64,000 nucleotides of DNA, taken from Rhyacophila brunnea. Its lineage: Eukaryota > Arthropoda > Insecta > Trichoptera > Rhyacophilidae. The translations under genes were made by a program, and so were the position numbers. Of the stretch, positions 22,245 to 33,479 are shown piece by piece. Location of the stretch: the NCBI GenBank assembly GCA_022495005.1, contig JAGYXB010000659.1, positions 682,001 to 746,000 of the forward strand. Reading direction: 5' to 3'. Positions within the stretch are counted from its first letter, which is position 1. Each line of letters opens with the position of its first letter. The notes under the pieces are model-generated. The model was not told the DNA's origin and ran no database searches. It saw only the letters and a list, made by a program, of their open reading frames with translations.

Positions 22245-22410
22245 ATTACATTATATTATGAGAGGACAAAATGACAGCATACCTTAACTTATCAACCAAG
22301 AAAAGATCAACGGTGAAACCAAATTGTTTAGCGTGATAGAGTAAACATTGCCCTAATAATGATCGAACTCCATTAGGGAGAATGGCATGATATGAAAAAT
22401 AATAAGTTAT
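22245..22410 (+). pseudogene. RTE family B fragment, internally deleted
   Basis: 'attatgagaggacaaaa' and 'aaagatcaacggt' match 2450-2510, then the sequence jumps to the end of the element ('gaactccattaggg.gaatgg' against 2632-2650). The centre has been lost. Confidence 0.65.
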
Positions 22411-22429
22411 ATTCCTACAGCGATACTGG

Positions 22430-22584
22430 TATAGCATCGCCCGCGTACTTGAAGATTCTTTCACTTGGTTGAACTATTATGCAATTGACCCTATCTTCTG
22501 CTTTGACCCTCGATGTTACCGCTGACGAGACTTTCAGTGCCCGAAAACTCTTCAGAGACCCATTTAGAGAGCTGGTTCTTTGAT
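22430..22584. other. GC-richer patch, open on both strands
   Basis: A 35-codon plus frame from the ATG at 22470 and a ~50-codon minus frame overlap here. No splice signals or family recognised; could be a decayed transposon piece. Confidence 0.25.
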
Positions 22585-23090
22585 GTTTGTTTATTTCAGA
22601 ACCGATTCAATGCATTGATAAAATCTTGAAGATAAGTGTTTATATTATGCTGTTTTTCTATAGTCACATTACTTTCTTTTAATCTCATCAAATAAACATT
22701 GCGTTAGAATTCGATTTCTAGAGTTTAATCTACTTATAATTTCTTGTTTTATAAAATAATGATAAAGTCCGAAATAAATCCTTTAAGCAGTGATCCTTCA
22801 ACTGCAGTTCGATGTAAGAGTTAGAATAAATGTTATGTTCATCCTGCAAATCCTTTAGAGTCAAACACAATTTAAGAATTCAGAGTTGACACGAAGTCGC
22901 AAAGCTAGTCCTGGGAGATTCCGTGCAAAGCAACCATACGAAAAACTTTTCCGACAAGTTTGTTTTTCTTTAAGTTGTCATGACATCGTACCAAGATCTA
23001 AACTAGCTATGGTTTCTGCATACCTACAAGAAACTTAACACTTAAAACTTCTTTGAATTGATCACTCTGACGAAATATATAATATCGATA
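22585..23090. other. No feature recognised
   Basis: AT-rich, no coding or repeat signal found. Confidence 0.5.
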
Positions 23091-23094
23091 ATTA

Positions 23095-23220
23095 ATGTTC
23101 TAATGGATTTAAGTTTTTTACTATTCCATTTGAGCCGTTTGTTGTGACCCGGGTTTCGCCTTACGGGATCTTCAGGCACTATGAGCAGTCACTAATGGCA
23201 AATGCACACTGACTACGAAT
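23095..23220 (-). mobile_element. Hammerhead-motif retroelement, copy 2 (single arm)
   Basis: Only the left arm of the family is present ('ctaatggatttaag', 'ctattccatttgag', 'tcttcaggcac'). The minus strand carries a ribozyme core at 23146-23175 with CTGAAGA, GAA, A15.1, T16.1 and C17 intact and palindromic ACCCGGGT. Stem II is damaged (CCC opposite GGC). Confidence 0.65.
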
Positions 23221-23530
23221 ATAGGATAAAGTTAGTATTTATAGTGGAAATTTTAAATTTAGGTTTTAATATTACATAAAAGTGCAATCATATATAGGCA
23301 TATGTCTGATACAAATTAATTGGTAAATGAGTTAATAATGCTTAGCTTTCCTACTTCACACGCATTTTTGTTAGATTCTTAGATCTATACTGATCAAAAA
23401 ACTGAATAACAATATATCATAAATATTAATTGAACTGGCATTAACGTGTTAGAACTCCGTTTTAATGGTTTTGAAAAAGAAGTATTTTTAATAACTTTGT
23501 TTCAAAACGAAAAATGTATTAGAAGTAACA
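23221..23530. other. No feature recognised
   Basis: AT-rich; the true 5' border of the following LINE could lie within 23520-23570. Confidence 0.5.
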
Positions 23531-23654
23531 GTGAAAATACTACATTTAAAAACTTCTGAGGGCATCCGAGTTGTTCTTATGAACCAATAATATCATCACA
23601 TTCCTGTAGGTAGGTCCAATAACTTTATTATAATTGCATATTGCATGAAACAAA

Positions 23655-24437
23655 ATGGCTGAAATTACTGAATTAACGAATATTATAATCAAACAAAGTG
23701 CCCTCATAGAAAAACTTATGAATAAAGTGGAGGGAATTGAGGAATTCCTCAAAATAAATTCATTTAAATTAAATAAATCAACTCCCAGTGACTCAAATAG
23801 AGTAAATACAGTGTGTACTTCGCCAGCAATTACGTCCGCCGTAATTAGTGATAATACGGTGAAACCAATTAGTACAGCAAGTTCGAAAACGACTGTTGAA
23901 ACGCGAGCGCAAAGTAAGCGCCGAGCATCGACGAAACAACAAATCGATGCAAATTCAAAAAATGCCGCGTTAGAACAATTGCGTCCTGGAAAAGAAAATT
24001 ATCCTGCACTCGGGGTTATCCCAGCAGTCGCCCCAGAAGAGGACTCCTCATCGTCACCTGAGGCCTCACAACCGAAACCAGCTGAAGATTTACCTACGCC
24101 TAGGATTGTTGATGGATGGGCCACCGTCGCACGGAAGCGGCGTGTTGCGGTTCGGGGAAACCTCGCTGGACGAACAAAAACTGTTGTGAAGCAGTATCAC
24201 ATCTGCCCGCTTCACAGAGATACAACAACGGCTGATGTTTTAACCTATTTAAATAAGTTATGTACCGCTGATTTCACAGTCGTGAAAATCAAATCAAGGG
24301 GGGACTATGCATCCTTCAAGGTAGGTATCCCTTCTGATGTCACGGACACTGTTTTGAAGGCGGATAACTGGCCACGTCATTCATTCATAAAAGAATGGGT
24401 GTCGAGAGTGGAAACTCCACGGTTGCCGGTTAGCTGA
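23655..24437 (+). CDS. LINE ORF1 protein
   Basis: 260 residues from ATG. Residues 1-35 form a short acidic/hydrophobic heptad-like segment (EITELTNIIIKQSALIEKL) that could be a coiled coil. Residues 60-165 are low complexity, rich in S, T, P, K. Residues 175-255 form a folded-looking domain (HICPLHRDTTTADVLTYL, DYASFKVGIP, WPRHSFIKEW) as seen at the C-terminus of CR1/Jockey-group ORF1 proteins, where it probably binds element RNA. No CCHC knuckle. The frame is intact. It ends with TGA followed by C (TGACTT), a context known to be leaky in other systems, and ORF2 continues in the same frame. Confidence 0.82.
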   Translation: MAEITELTNIIIKQSALIEKLMNKVEGIEEFLKINSFKLNKSTPSDSNRVNTVCTSPAITSAVISDNTVKPISTASSKTTVETRAQSKRRASTKQQIDANSKNAALEQLRPGKENYPALGVIPAVAPEEDSSSSPEASQPKPAEDLPTPRIVDGWATVARKRRVAVRGNLAGRTKTVVKQYHICPLHRDTTTADVLTYLNKLCTADFTVVKIKSRGDYASFKVGIPSDVTDTVLKADNWPRHSFIKEWVSRVETPRLPVS

Positions 24438-27299
24438 CTTCGGAACAGTCACCGTTCAGATAAACTGTTTTTTTACTATCAGAATGTTCGCGGCTTGAAG
24501 ACAAAATCTGTGGATTTTTTGAACGGCGTGTTAGCTGATGACTATGACGTCATAGCGTTAACTGAAACGTGGTTTAATGGCAGTGTTTTCAGTCGTGAAT
24601 ATTTTGGTAGTGATTATGCTGTCTTTAGAAGGGATCGAGACTCCGGAACAGGCCTCAGGCAGGGAGGAGGCTGCCTCCTGGGAGTTAGAAATATGGAAGG
24701 GTTGCAGGCCGAACGTTTTCGTATTTTGGAGACTTCTAACGAGGACCTTTGGGTTAAACTAACCTGCAACGGAGAAACTGTCTACGTTTGTGTCGTGTAT
24801 TTTCCTCCAGCAAGTGAAGTGGAGGCGTATAAACTTTTTGTTGAAAAAATGTTATCTAGTAACGTCGTATTTGGGGATAAGAGGGTTATTGTGATGGGAG
24901 ATTTTAACCTAAACTCAGCGCGCAGCGGTGAAAGGGTCAAGAGTGAACTGGAATTTCTGTGTGCTGTTTTTGGATTTTCCCAGTACAATGATATTCTTAA
25001 CTCTAAAGGTGGACTTCTGGATAGGATTTTCAGTAACGCTATTTTATCAATTTCGCGATGTACATTACCTTTGATACGAGAGGATGTGTACCACCCTACA
25101 TTGGTTTTTTTACACGTATTTCATACGATTCGCCCGCTGCGAACGGAAATTCCCTCACACGGAGCTAACTGGTGTGGGGGATGGAAGTTTGATGGTGGAA
25201 ATTTCAAGCTGCTTTACTCTTTAATGAGTGAAGTAGATTGGAGTGAGTTGCGTGAGATTTTTGATGTGAATGAGGCGGTACAATACTTTTATAATGTTGT
25301 ATATAATGTGTTTAATAAATGTTTTTCAAGGAAGTCACTATGTCGAGGTGGAAGACGATATCCGAAGTGGTTTTCACGGGAAATTATTAGAGACATTAGA
25401 GTCAAACACTACTATCATACAGCTTGGAAGGCTAAGCATGGTCAGCATGACTATGAAATGTTTGGCCTTTATCGTATGAGAGTGAGACAAGCTGTTCGGC
25501 TGGCCTATCGAACATATATGGAATCGGTAAGGGATTGCATTCGCGAAAATCCTAAATCGTTTTGGGATTATATAAAATCATTAAGAAAGGATGGTGGATT
25601 TGCCAATTCGATGACTTGGAAGGGCAAAGAGGTGACTGGACATGGAATGGCAGAAGCATTTGCTGGTCATTTCAGGTCCGTCTACGCAAGTAGTATTCCG
25701 AATCTGGATGTCGCCTCAACGTCAAGAAAACGATCGTGCGGTGCCCAATCCGTTGACATCTTCCCAATTGATGAAGGTGACGTGTTTCGATTTATTAAAA
25801 AACTTAAGAATACGCGCTCTTTGGGACCGGATAACGTCCCTACATTTTTTTTAAAAGGGTGTGTTGATTTTGTCAAAGGCCCACTTGCATATATATATAA
25901 TCTTACAATGGAGACAGGTATCTTTCCGGAATTATGGAAGATGTCGAAGGTGACTCCAATTCATAAGAGTGGTACAGAGTCGTCAGTAGAAAACTACAGG
26001 CCGGTAGCTGTTCTCTCTACACCAGCAAAAGTTCTGGAGATGATCATGCACAGCATGATTTCTCCAAAAATTGAGTCATTTATAATGAATGAACAGCATG
26101 GATTTAGAGCAGGCCGATCAACGGAAACCAACCTGATGGTATTCACTGATTATGTGTCGTCAGTACTAGATAGAGGCAGCCAGGTTGACTGTTCTTACAA
26201 TGATTTCTCGAAGGCATTTGACAGAGTCGATCACGATATTCTAATGGAAAAACTCCAACTTATTGGATTGTCGGATCGATTTCTAAAGCTATTCGGGAGT
26301 TATTTTAGGAACCGTCAACAATACGTTTCGTACGGCCTTTATCAGTCACAGACCTTTTACACATTTTCTGGTGTCCCCAGGGCTCAAACTTAGGGCCATT
26401 GCTGTTCACGATTTTTATAAATGACATAGCATTGGTAATTAAAAGTGCTATGTTTTGTTGTTTGCTGACGACTTGAAACTCTTCATGGAAGTTGTCACCT
26501 TGGACGATTGTCGTCAACTTCAACTTGATATAGATAATATATTAGATTGGGGCAGGCGTAACAAACTGGACTTCAATATTGATAAATGCAATGTTTTATC
26601 GTTTACTAAAGCCTCACGAGTATTGTTTTTCCAGTACTCGATGCATGGCAGAGTTCTCTCGCGAATAGCATCTGTAAGAGATCTTGGAATTACATTTGAC
26701 GGTAAACTGACGTTTAGTGGTCATATAGATACCATTTGTAAAAAGGCGCTAAAGATGTTGGGCTTTGTCTTGCGTACTTCCCGGGTCTTTTCGGATGTTA
26801 CGGTATTAAAAATTCTCTATAACTCCTTAGTTAGAAGCAGACTTGAGAGTGGGTCTATCGTTTGGGCCCCGCATCAGTTGAAGTACGGGCCTTATGGTGG
26901 AGAGAGTCCAAAAGAAATTTTTACGACTCCTTTACTTTCGGTTGTATGGATATTATCCGTGGCTCTATCCGACTGATTTTCTCTTAGGGATGCTTACATA
27001 CTGTAGCTTAAAAATTTAGAAGGGATCTTTATTTAGCTACATATTTTTTCAGACTTATACGCGGCGTAAATGTGAACTCTGCCATTCTTGGTGGTATTGG
27101 CTTGTGTGTCTCTGATAATTACCTTAGGAATCGAGGGCATGCGTTGTTTGTTCTCCCACGGTGCAGAACTAACCTGCCATTAGTAATGCCAATTGGGAGG
27201 GCAGTAACCATGCTTAATGAAATCGCTTCGGATATTGATATATTCCACTTACGTGAGGGTGAATTTAGGTGGACGTTGTTTTATAAGTTTTTAAGATAG
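24438..27299 (+). pseudogene. LINE ORF2: AP endonuclease and reverse transcriptase, frameshifted
   Basis: Reads directly on from ORF1 in the same frame; there is no ATG before about 24692 although homology starts at FYYQNVRGLK (24471-24500), the first endonuclease motif. Further endonuclease motifs: ALTETWFN (~24558) and VIVMGDFNLN (~24886). RT motifs: NYRPVAVLSTPAKVLE, EQHGFRAGRSTETNL, YNDFSKAFDRVDH (motif A Asp present), SGVP (motif B start), and FADDLKLF (motif C, ~26460). Frameshifts lie near 26375 (loss of one C just after SGVP), 26457, 26890 and 27018, so no active enzyme can be made. The C-terminal part (27072-27299) is recognisable but family-specific. Confidence 0.88.
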
Positions 27300-27520
27300 G
27301 GTTTATCAAAGTTCACTCTGTGTGCTTCCATCTACTTTTATTTTGTTACTTATTTAATTTATTTTCTTATTTTATTACTTTTTCTCTGTATTTTTTTTTT
27401 TTTTTTTATTATTAACACTTATTTTATGTCATGTCGTGAACGCTTTGAATTTATAATTTGTTATGTTCATTATATGTAAAATAAATAAATTTGATTTGAT
27501 TTGATTTGAATTTGATTATG

Positions 27521-28221
27521 TAGTTATAGTGCATTTGAATTTCTCATGGCACCCAAGTTGTTTCGATAAGTTTTAAAACGCTTAGCAATCATTAAACAAA
27601 AATAAATTTTACAAATGATTCTTTTTGACATTAGAGATAAAATTGTCATATTATAAACATATTTACCCATTCGTTTTTTAAATCTTCTACAAAATGAATG
27701 AATAGTATGCAATTGACAGTATTTTCTACTTTCTTTTGTCTATTTTTAAATCTTGTATAAAAAGATTGGATATGAAAATAATATTTTTTGAATTTGGAAT
27801 GGTTACATAATATGAAGATATATCGGAAAATATCCCTTACAAATTTTATATATTTTGAAATACTTCATAATAATTTTTTTTCATATCTTGGAGTAGGATC
27901 TATTTAAGATAATATTCATAAACCTAGTCGAATGAATGAATGAATAAATGCCAATTTGATTGTATATTCAAACGAAAACCGTTGTCTATAAAGGGGTACT
28001 ATATTATAAATGAATAATATAATTAAAACTAAACAGACCATTCTATGGTGGGGAGATTAACAAAAGCCACCTTCAATCAACTGCAGAACTGCAGCGTACC
28101 GGTTGTTAAGAAAATGATTTGCATTTTATAAGAGAGCTTCATTTTTTTGCAATCTCAAAAAGGAATGCAGCGGCTCTTCTTGGAGATATTAAAAAAGTAA
28201 ATTGGAATTTAATTGTTTCAG
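27521..28221. other. No gene recognised
   Basis: AT-rich LINE flank; nothing beyond low-complexity frames. Confidence 0.5.
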
Positions 28222-28288
28222 CGGGGAGCTTTCATGAGGGTTCAACTCTTTGTTTGGTTTTTATTGTGCTTTTAATCGAGGCATTCAG
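28222..28288 (+). other. Weak candidate exon
   Basis: An acceptor 'taattgtttcag' and a donor CAG/GTAATT bound 67 nt. One frame is open (GSFHEGSTLCLVFIVLLIEAF), with a hydrophobic stretch, phase 1 in and 2 out by nucleotides used. Such short open pieces arise by chance; unrecognised. Confidence 0.2.
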
Positions 28289-29356
28289 GTAATTATTTTT
28301 TGTAAAGCCGTAACAACAGAGCTTTAAGCTTGTAATATTTTTTTGAGTTTATAATAGGACTTAATTAAAAAGATAAGAAAAAATTGTAAGTTATCGAGAT
28401 GTCGAGTGTAAAATTGATTAAATGTATCCTTGTCTTATATTAAAAGATTATGATGTCGATTTCGCCGTACTTATAAGCAACACACTCAGATTCTCGGACA
28501 CTTGACCAGCACTCAGTGAGTTTATTGCCGTCTGAGTACCAATCACTATCGCAAGCGGCGATTTTCTTTGACGCAGATGGCGCAATTGATACGTCAAAAA
28601 ATCATCATTAAATAATACCGAAATCTTAAAAAGATAATATGTAGGTACCTATTCCTTCCAAACGGAGTAATCAAAATCTGTAAAACTAACATCAAAGGGG
28701 CCCATAACATAGCTACTCAAACAAATACGTACTTATACATAAAGAAACATACCAATTATATGAGTATGCCAATGTATCTTCACTGTTATCCTAAAAAATA
28801 ATTGTTTTTTTAGTGAAAGGATGTGATGTATGGTTTGTATTTTATTTTGTTATCATAGAGGGTCTCAAAATCAGTCAGTGCGTTGAGCCTCCACATCCCG
28901 AAAGCTCCCACTGAGTAAAGCGGCGATTTCAACTAATTGGCCAACATTTAAGACAATAATAATATGTACTTATTTGTTGTTTTTACCATTTAGTCCAGTC
29001 ATGTTAGGTCAAAACCGTCTTACCTGGAAATAATTCGACTAAAAGGGACACATTGCACATTATATAGTGCTGCTATTGGCCAGTAAAAACATACCAAAAT
29101 CAACATTCGTACAGACTGTTTTACGGCCGCCATCTTGGAAAATGACGGATGATTTTTAATTTTTCAATTATATCTCATTAATGATTAAAATTATATGTTA
29201 AAAAATACACATTTTTAATATGAATATTTTTATTTTATCGTAAAATAGAAATACATATTATAAGAAACAGATTTTAAATTTATCTATGTGACTTATATTT
29301 AAAGAAACATTTTATTTTATTTTGTATATTGATTCGATAATATACTAAATATAATA
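28289..29356. other. No feature recognised
   Basis: AT-rich, with small GC-richer patches near 28500-28600 and 28860-28930 that show no repeat match within the window. Confidence 0.5.
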
Positions 29357-29612
29357 TTGCCCACGATGGCCGCGCGGCTAAAGCGACAGTATATAACGTC
29401 GTGGGTCCCAGATTCGAATCCTGTATCTGGCAAGTACACAATCATATTGTTTTTCAATTTGTGTAGGTATGAGTCAGAATATAGACCTAATAGGTTGAGC
29501 AAGTAGCTAAAATCCATTTTTCGTAAAAACCAAATCTGTTAATATAAAACATCCACTCTGTGGAGGCCAATGACACTGGTGGAGGCCCATATGATCTTAT
29601 TAGGATCGGATA
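29357..29612 (+). mobile_element. SINE-A copy with internal duplication
   Basis: Head and body complete. The 'ggaggcc' block near the 3' end is duplicated ('tggaggccaatgacac' then 'tggaggcccatatg'). Confidence 0.85.
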
Positions 29613-29858
29613 TGGTAAAATATAGTCTACCATTTTATCCACCGCCTAGCTCTGTGGTTTTACATATAAAGCCCTCAAGGTGCGATTCGACGCGCACCTT
29701 TTAGGATATTCCGGATACCGTTAAGGATCCAGAGCCCACGACGACACTTCGTGGTAGTATACCTTACCAATACTTCTCTAAGGTAGACCTGCATTATTTT
29801 GTTCGTTTGGATGAACACTGTTTAGTGTAATAAGTGTATTGACATGTTTAGTTCTTAC

Positions 29859-29954
29859 CTGGTCTTGTCTCGGTGTATCAGGAAGACATACGCGCCTCTG
29901 CCTATTTCCACTTCTTCCAACTTGGTCTACGGGTAAACTGTATTCCGGCCAACA
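29859..29954 (-). CDS. Candidate host exon, 96 nt, phase 0 at both ends
   Basis: On the minus strand a strong acceptor ('tttttattgtttcag', ending at 29955) and a consensus donor (CAG/GTAAGA, GT at 29858-29857) enclose exactly 32 codons with no stop. The exon is far more GC-rich than its surroundings. The peptide starts CWPEYSLP and runs through VGRSGNRQRRVCLPDTP. The W..YS spacing and the GRxGxRQRRxC ending recall a thrombospondin type-1 repeat, but the usual paired cysteines are missing, so this is only a resemblance. Neighbouring exons were not found; they may be outside the window or hidden between repeats. No gene assigned. Confidence 0.5.
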
Positions 29955-29959
29955 CTGAA

Positions 29960-30329
29960 ACAATAAAAAAATCATATTATTTAATTGGTTTGTAGCAGAT
30001 ACAAAAGAGGCATGTACATTCTTAAAAATAAACAACAATTAAATGAGCTATATTACTATTTAAAAAAAAACTATAAGTTAGTATCGAAATAAAATTTCAA
30101 GCATTATTTTAGACTTCAGCGGTCAACATTAAAAACAGATACGCCGTTGATATATATTTTACTTACTTATATTCTGTCATGCCATATTGTTTGTGTATGA
30201 GTACATGTGTTAAAATAATCGTACGTTAGATCAATTCGTAATTAGCATCCGAAGAAAATGCACGAATATAATAATTTAAAATTTAGTCATTGTAATAATA
30301 TGTAATGTTCCAAAATAATCATTCTTCAA
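29960..30329. other. No feature recognised
   Basis: AT-rich, would be intron upstream of the candidate exon if that call is right. Confidence 0.4.
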
Positions 30330-30572
30330 GCTTCGTCGGCCCATGACAGCCAATCAGATAACGTTTCGGCATACAATATCGTAGGTATCGACGAATCCTG
30401 GGTCTGGTAACTATGTTATTTTTCAATGTATTTTTGGACTCAGAGTATGGACCTATTAGGTTGGGTAAGTGGCTAACGTCCATTTATCGTAAAAACAAAA
30501 ATATGTTAATACAACATCCACTCTGTGAAGGCCCATATTATTATGATCTTTTTAGGATCGGACATGGTTAAA
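30330..30572 (+). mobile_element. SINE-A copy with decayed head
   Basis: Body from 'gagtatggaccta' to 'ggatcggacatggtt' is clear; the head retains only 'aatcctgggtctgg'. Confidence 0.75.
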
Positions 30573-30594
30573 AAAATTTAACTAAGCGTATTTT

Positions 30595-31535
30595 ACAACG
30601 TTTTTATTAGCTCGTATTCTTGTTTGTCCAGTACAAATCTCGCAATAGATTTTTAACTAACTTCCCGACTAGCTAGACATTTGAAACTTTTAGAATATAC
30701 CAGAACACGATGCCGACTCATTCTTTTAATACTTTTAACCATCTTTAAGGCGAAGTCTTCACTGAGCCTTTTTTAAAGAGGCACCTAGCGGAAAAATACG
30801 AAGCCTGCAATTTGAGACATTTTTTTGATAATTTAAAATTTCAACTGTGTTAATGAATAAATATGTATCTGAAAACATTAAAAAGAAAAATATTTTTTAT
30901 TTTAAGTCAAAAATAAACTTACAATTGTAAAAAATGTAATAAAATGTGAATTTGTTGAATCGGACCGCACCCTATTATTACATATATTTTATGGTCATAT
31001 GTATTATTAAAATTTAGTTCATTAAGTTTTCTAAGCATCACTTAAGAGATTTTTGACTAATTCATAGTTTTATTATTTTTTTATATCTATTTTAAAAAAC
31101 ATCGATTTTTATAAAAAATATAAATCTGTATAACTTGAAATCCTTTTTATTTATGTCAAATCAAGCTTCAATATTGGGACCATACATAAATAAAATTTGA
31201 TGGCTCAATGAAGACTTCGCCTTAAGCAGAATTGAATTCATTTTCAGTTCTGTTTTGTATGGAAAGTTATTTCAGAAAAATCCGTAAAAAGTAAAAGACT
31301 ATTATTGGTTGCTAAGGAGGTGATCTTAGCAACTAAATTATTAATATATACGCGCGTTACTATGGAAATCAAAATTTAATGTCAAAATGACATTTCAGTA
31401 TTCTATATTATTTGTTTGTTTTTTATTTACTTCATATCAGGTACAAGTTTGAGCATATTGAGCATAATAATTCAACAGAAAATTTAAAAACGTTGTATAT
31501 AAAAAGTTCTTTTTATCTTGTAATTATTTATCGTT
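30595..31535 (+). repeat. Dispersed repeat R1 split by a TTAA element
   Basis: Halves at 30595-30748 and 31222-31535 match the continuous copy at 14655-15075. The junction, if closed, reads 'catctttaagcagaatt', identical to the copy at 63.0 kb. Confidence 0.82.
30749..31221. mobile_element. TIR element with TTAA target duplication nested in R1
   Basis: Inverted ends GGCGAAGTCTTCACTGAGCC and its complement (one mismatch). TTAA at 30745-30748 and 31222-31225. 473 bp, AT-rich, non-coding. The uninterrupted R1 copies carry a single TTAA at the same position, which confirms the borders. Confidence 0.85.
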
Positions 31536-31774
31536 ACTTTCATACTTTTTCGAGTGAAGGCATAGTATTTTGTGTGTTTTTTAAATACTATAAAGTTTTC
31601 TATCAAGCAAATGAAAAATATTTGTTGCTATACTTTGGCAGTCGTATTTTTTGTAAATCAGCTATTTAATTTATAAATGAATCCAAAAATCAAATATATT
31701 AACATTATAACCAAAAAAATTACATAAAAAATACGAATATTTTTTATATTTATGATCCTCAAATAACTTGGATT

Positions 31775-31902
31775 GTTATAAAGTCTGCTCGGTCAAAACA
31801 ATTGGAGAGTGTCGGCGCTGGATCGGCCAGGATGGAGAACATTTTTGAAGGAGGCCAAGACCCACCAACGATTGTAGTGCCATAAATGATGATGATGTTA
31901 TA
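31775..31902 (+). pseudogene. RTE-type 3' end fragment (family E)
   Basis: The plus strand reads NNWRVSALDRPGWRTFLKEA then KTHQRL and a stop, the typical end of an RTE polyprotein, followed by a TGATGATGATG tail. Only ~26 codons remain. Confidence 0.7.
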
Positions 31903-32607
31903 AAGTTTACATCCCAAAATAGCAGTCATTATAAATAACGCAAATATTGGAGAATTTGTCATGTAATTACCACTTCAAGTAATAATTTAGTATAAATATT
32001 ATATTTTCGTAAAAAAATGATTTATTTTTAAATTTCATGCATTTTCAGACTTGAATAAACATGGTGTGTAAAATTCCCACCTCCGCTCCCATTTTCAGAC
32101 TTGAATAGAAAATAATTAAAATACAAATCGGTGATTATTAAAGTATAGATGTATGAAAATACGCGATAATTATTACTTTATAAATCCATTTGGCCGTAAA
32201 TTCATTATTCTCCCCCGTGTTTCCACAAGAATTCCAAATAGAACTGGTAAATTTATAGACATTGGAGCCATTCATCCAGCTTTGGCCAGTGTTGGGGTTA
32301 AACGATTAACTTTATGAGATGTGGTTCCATAAATTTCAATAGATTTTACAAATAATAATAATTTTCACACTACTCTGTTTTGGCGGACGAAGCTCGGCCG
32401 AAACTTTGTGAAGTTTGGTGTATATAATATTCAATGTTGTATATACTATTATAGTTGTGTCTATATAATAGTCAATGAATATGTCGATTGTGAGTAGACA
32501 TGAAAGTTTTAACTGGGTTTGGCACATTTCATGAAATGAAATTTCGAACAAATTTCGTAAAAAGTTAACAGAGTACTTTACGGTAGATTTAGAGTTTTAT
32601 TGATGGA
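31903..32607. other. No gene recognised
   Basis: AT-rich. 'attttcagacttgaata' is repeated 50 bp apart (32040 and 32092), a small local duplication. Confidence 0.5.
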
Positions 32608-32882
32608 ATATTCCGTGTATGGCGTGAATATGTTGATAAGTCTAAAAACATAAATTATCAGGGCAGCTATGTGTAAGGTTAGTTTTCTGTGGTAAATCAA
32701 AAATTTATTTAAATTAAATACTTATTAGTTTGTTGAGAATTTATAAACGTTTTTCTAAAATTTAAAAACATTCAAAAACATAATATAATCTAATATACCA
32801 CAGAAAACCAAACGTTTAAATAGTTTCCCTGAGAATTGATGTTGTTAGACTTATCAACATATTCACGCCATACACGGAATTA
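32608..32882. mobile_element. MITE with ~38-bp terminal inverted repeats
   Basis: Left 'attccgtgtatggcgtgaat' and right inverted copy 32843-32881 match perfectly over 'atgttgataagtcta'. A second inverted pair ('ttttctgtggta') lies inside, so the whole unit is nearly palindromic. Non-coding. Confidence 0.8.
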
Positions 32883-32974
32883 TTTGTATGTCTTTTATAG
32901 AAATCCAGTTCGGGAGAAAAATACATATAATTTTCACTGGAGAAGTGAAACTTCTTTCAAATAAGCTAGTAAAA

Positions 32975-33165
32975 TTAACCGCGATGGCTGAGCAGTAAGC
33001 AGTAATGTGTCGGCTTTTAAAGTCATGGGTCTCGGGTTGGAATCTCGGTTCTAGCAAATTTTGGCTTAAAGTAAGTATATGGAATATGGATAGCAAGTGG
33101 CTGAAATCCATTTCTCGTAAAAACAAAAATCTGTTCAAATAACTCCGTTTAGGATCGTACATGTT
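32975..33165 (+). mobile_element. SINE-A copy, diverged
   Basis: 'gcaagtggctgaaatccatt' and 'tctcgtaaaaacaaaaatctg' match the body. The head is degenerate with box B GGTTGGAATCTCGG. Confidence 0.65.
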
Positions 33166-33389
33166 CTAAATAATTTTTTTAAACATTTTTATAGGTGTTG
33201 ATTTTACATTTCTATAATATAATCTTAAATAAACAAATATCATCTGAATTATAATAAGATTATTGACAATCATATTATTTAAGATTATTACACTTAACTA
33301 TTCAACTTATTCTATCATTTCCAATCAAATCACCAAACATATTAGTAATTTTGAACAATCACAAACACCCATGCTTTGAGAAAACACAT

Positions 33390-33478
33390 AAATATTGTGT
33401 CCTGACCGGGAATCGAACCCAGACCTCTCGGGTGGAAGGCAAGCGCCTTACGCACTGCACCACGAGAGCCGCCTACTT
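33390..33478 (-). mobile_element. SINE-C head, tRNA-Gly(UCC)-like
   Basis: On the minus strand: TCGTGGTGCAGTGCG (box A region), CTTCCAC around a TCC anticodon, and GGGTTCGATTCCCGG (box B). The 5' and 3' acceptor strands do not pair, so it is a SINE head or a decayed tRNA pseudogene. The head sequence differs from SINE-A and SINE-B. Confidence 0.65.
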
Positions 33479-33479
33479 T

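Larger units (their letters stand above)
23540..27520 (+). mobile_element. Near full-length CR1/Jockey-group LINE
   Basis: Contains ORF1 (23655-24437), ORF2 (24438-27299, frameshifted) and a 3' UTR ending in an ATAAATAAATTTGATTTGA tail with pentamer repeats (27480-27515). The GC content is higher than in the flanks. The 5' border is approximate, about 100 bp upstream of ORF1. No clear target duplication was found. It is the longest element in the window. Confidence 0.85.

Noticed and set aside
27387..27406. Long T run in the LINE 3' UTR as a retrogene poly(A)/poly(T) mark
   Set aside because: It lies inside the LINE 3' UTR upstream of the real pentamer tail and has no flanking duplication.
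29018..29045. 15-nt microexon between 'cccttttag' and GTAAGA on the minus strand
   Set aside because: Too short to distinguish from chance in AT-rich DNA and without neighbours.
33390..33478. Intact tRNA-Gly gene
   Set aside because: Boxes A and B and the anticodon loop are tRNA-like, but the acceptor strands do not pair.
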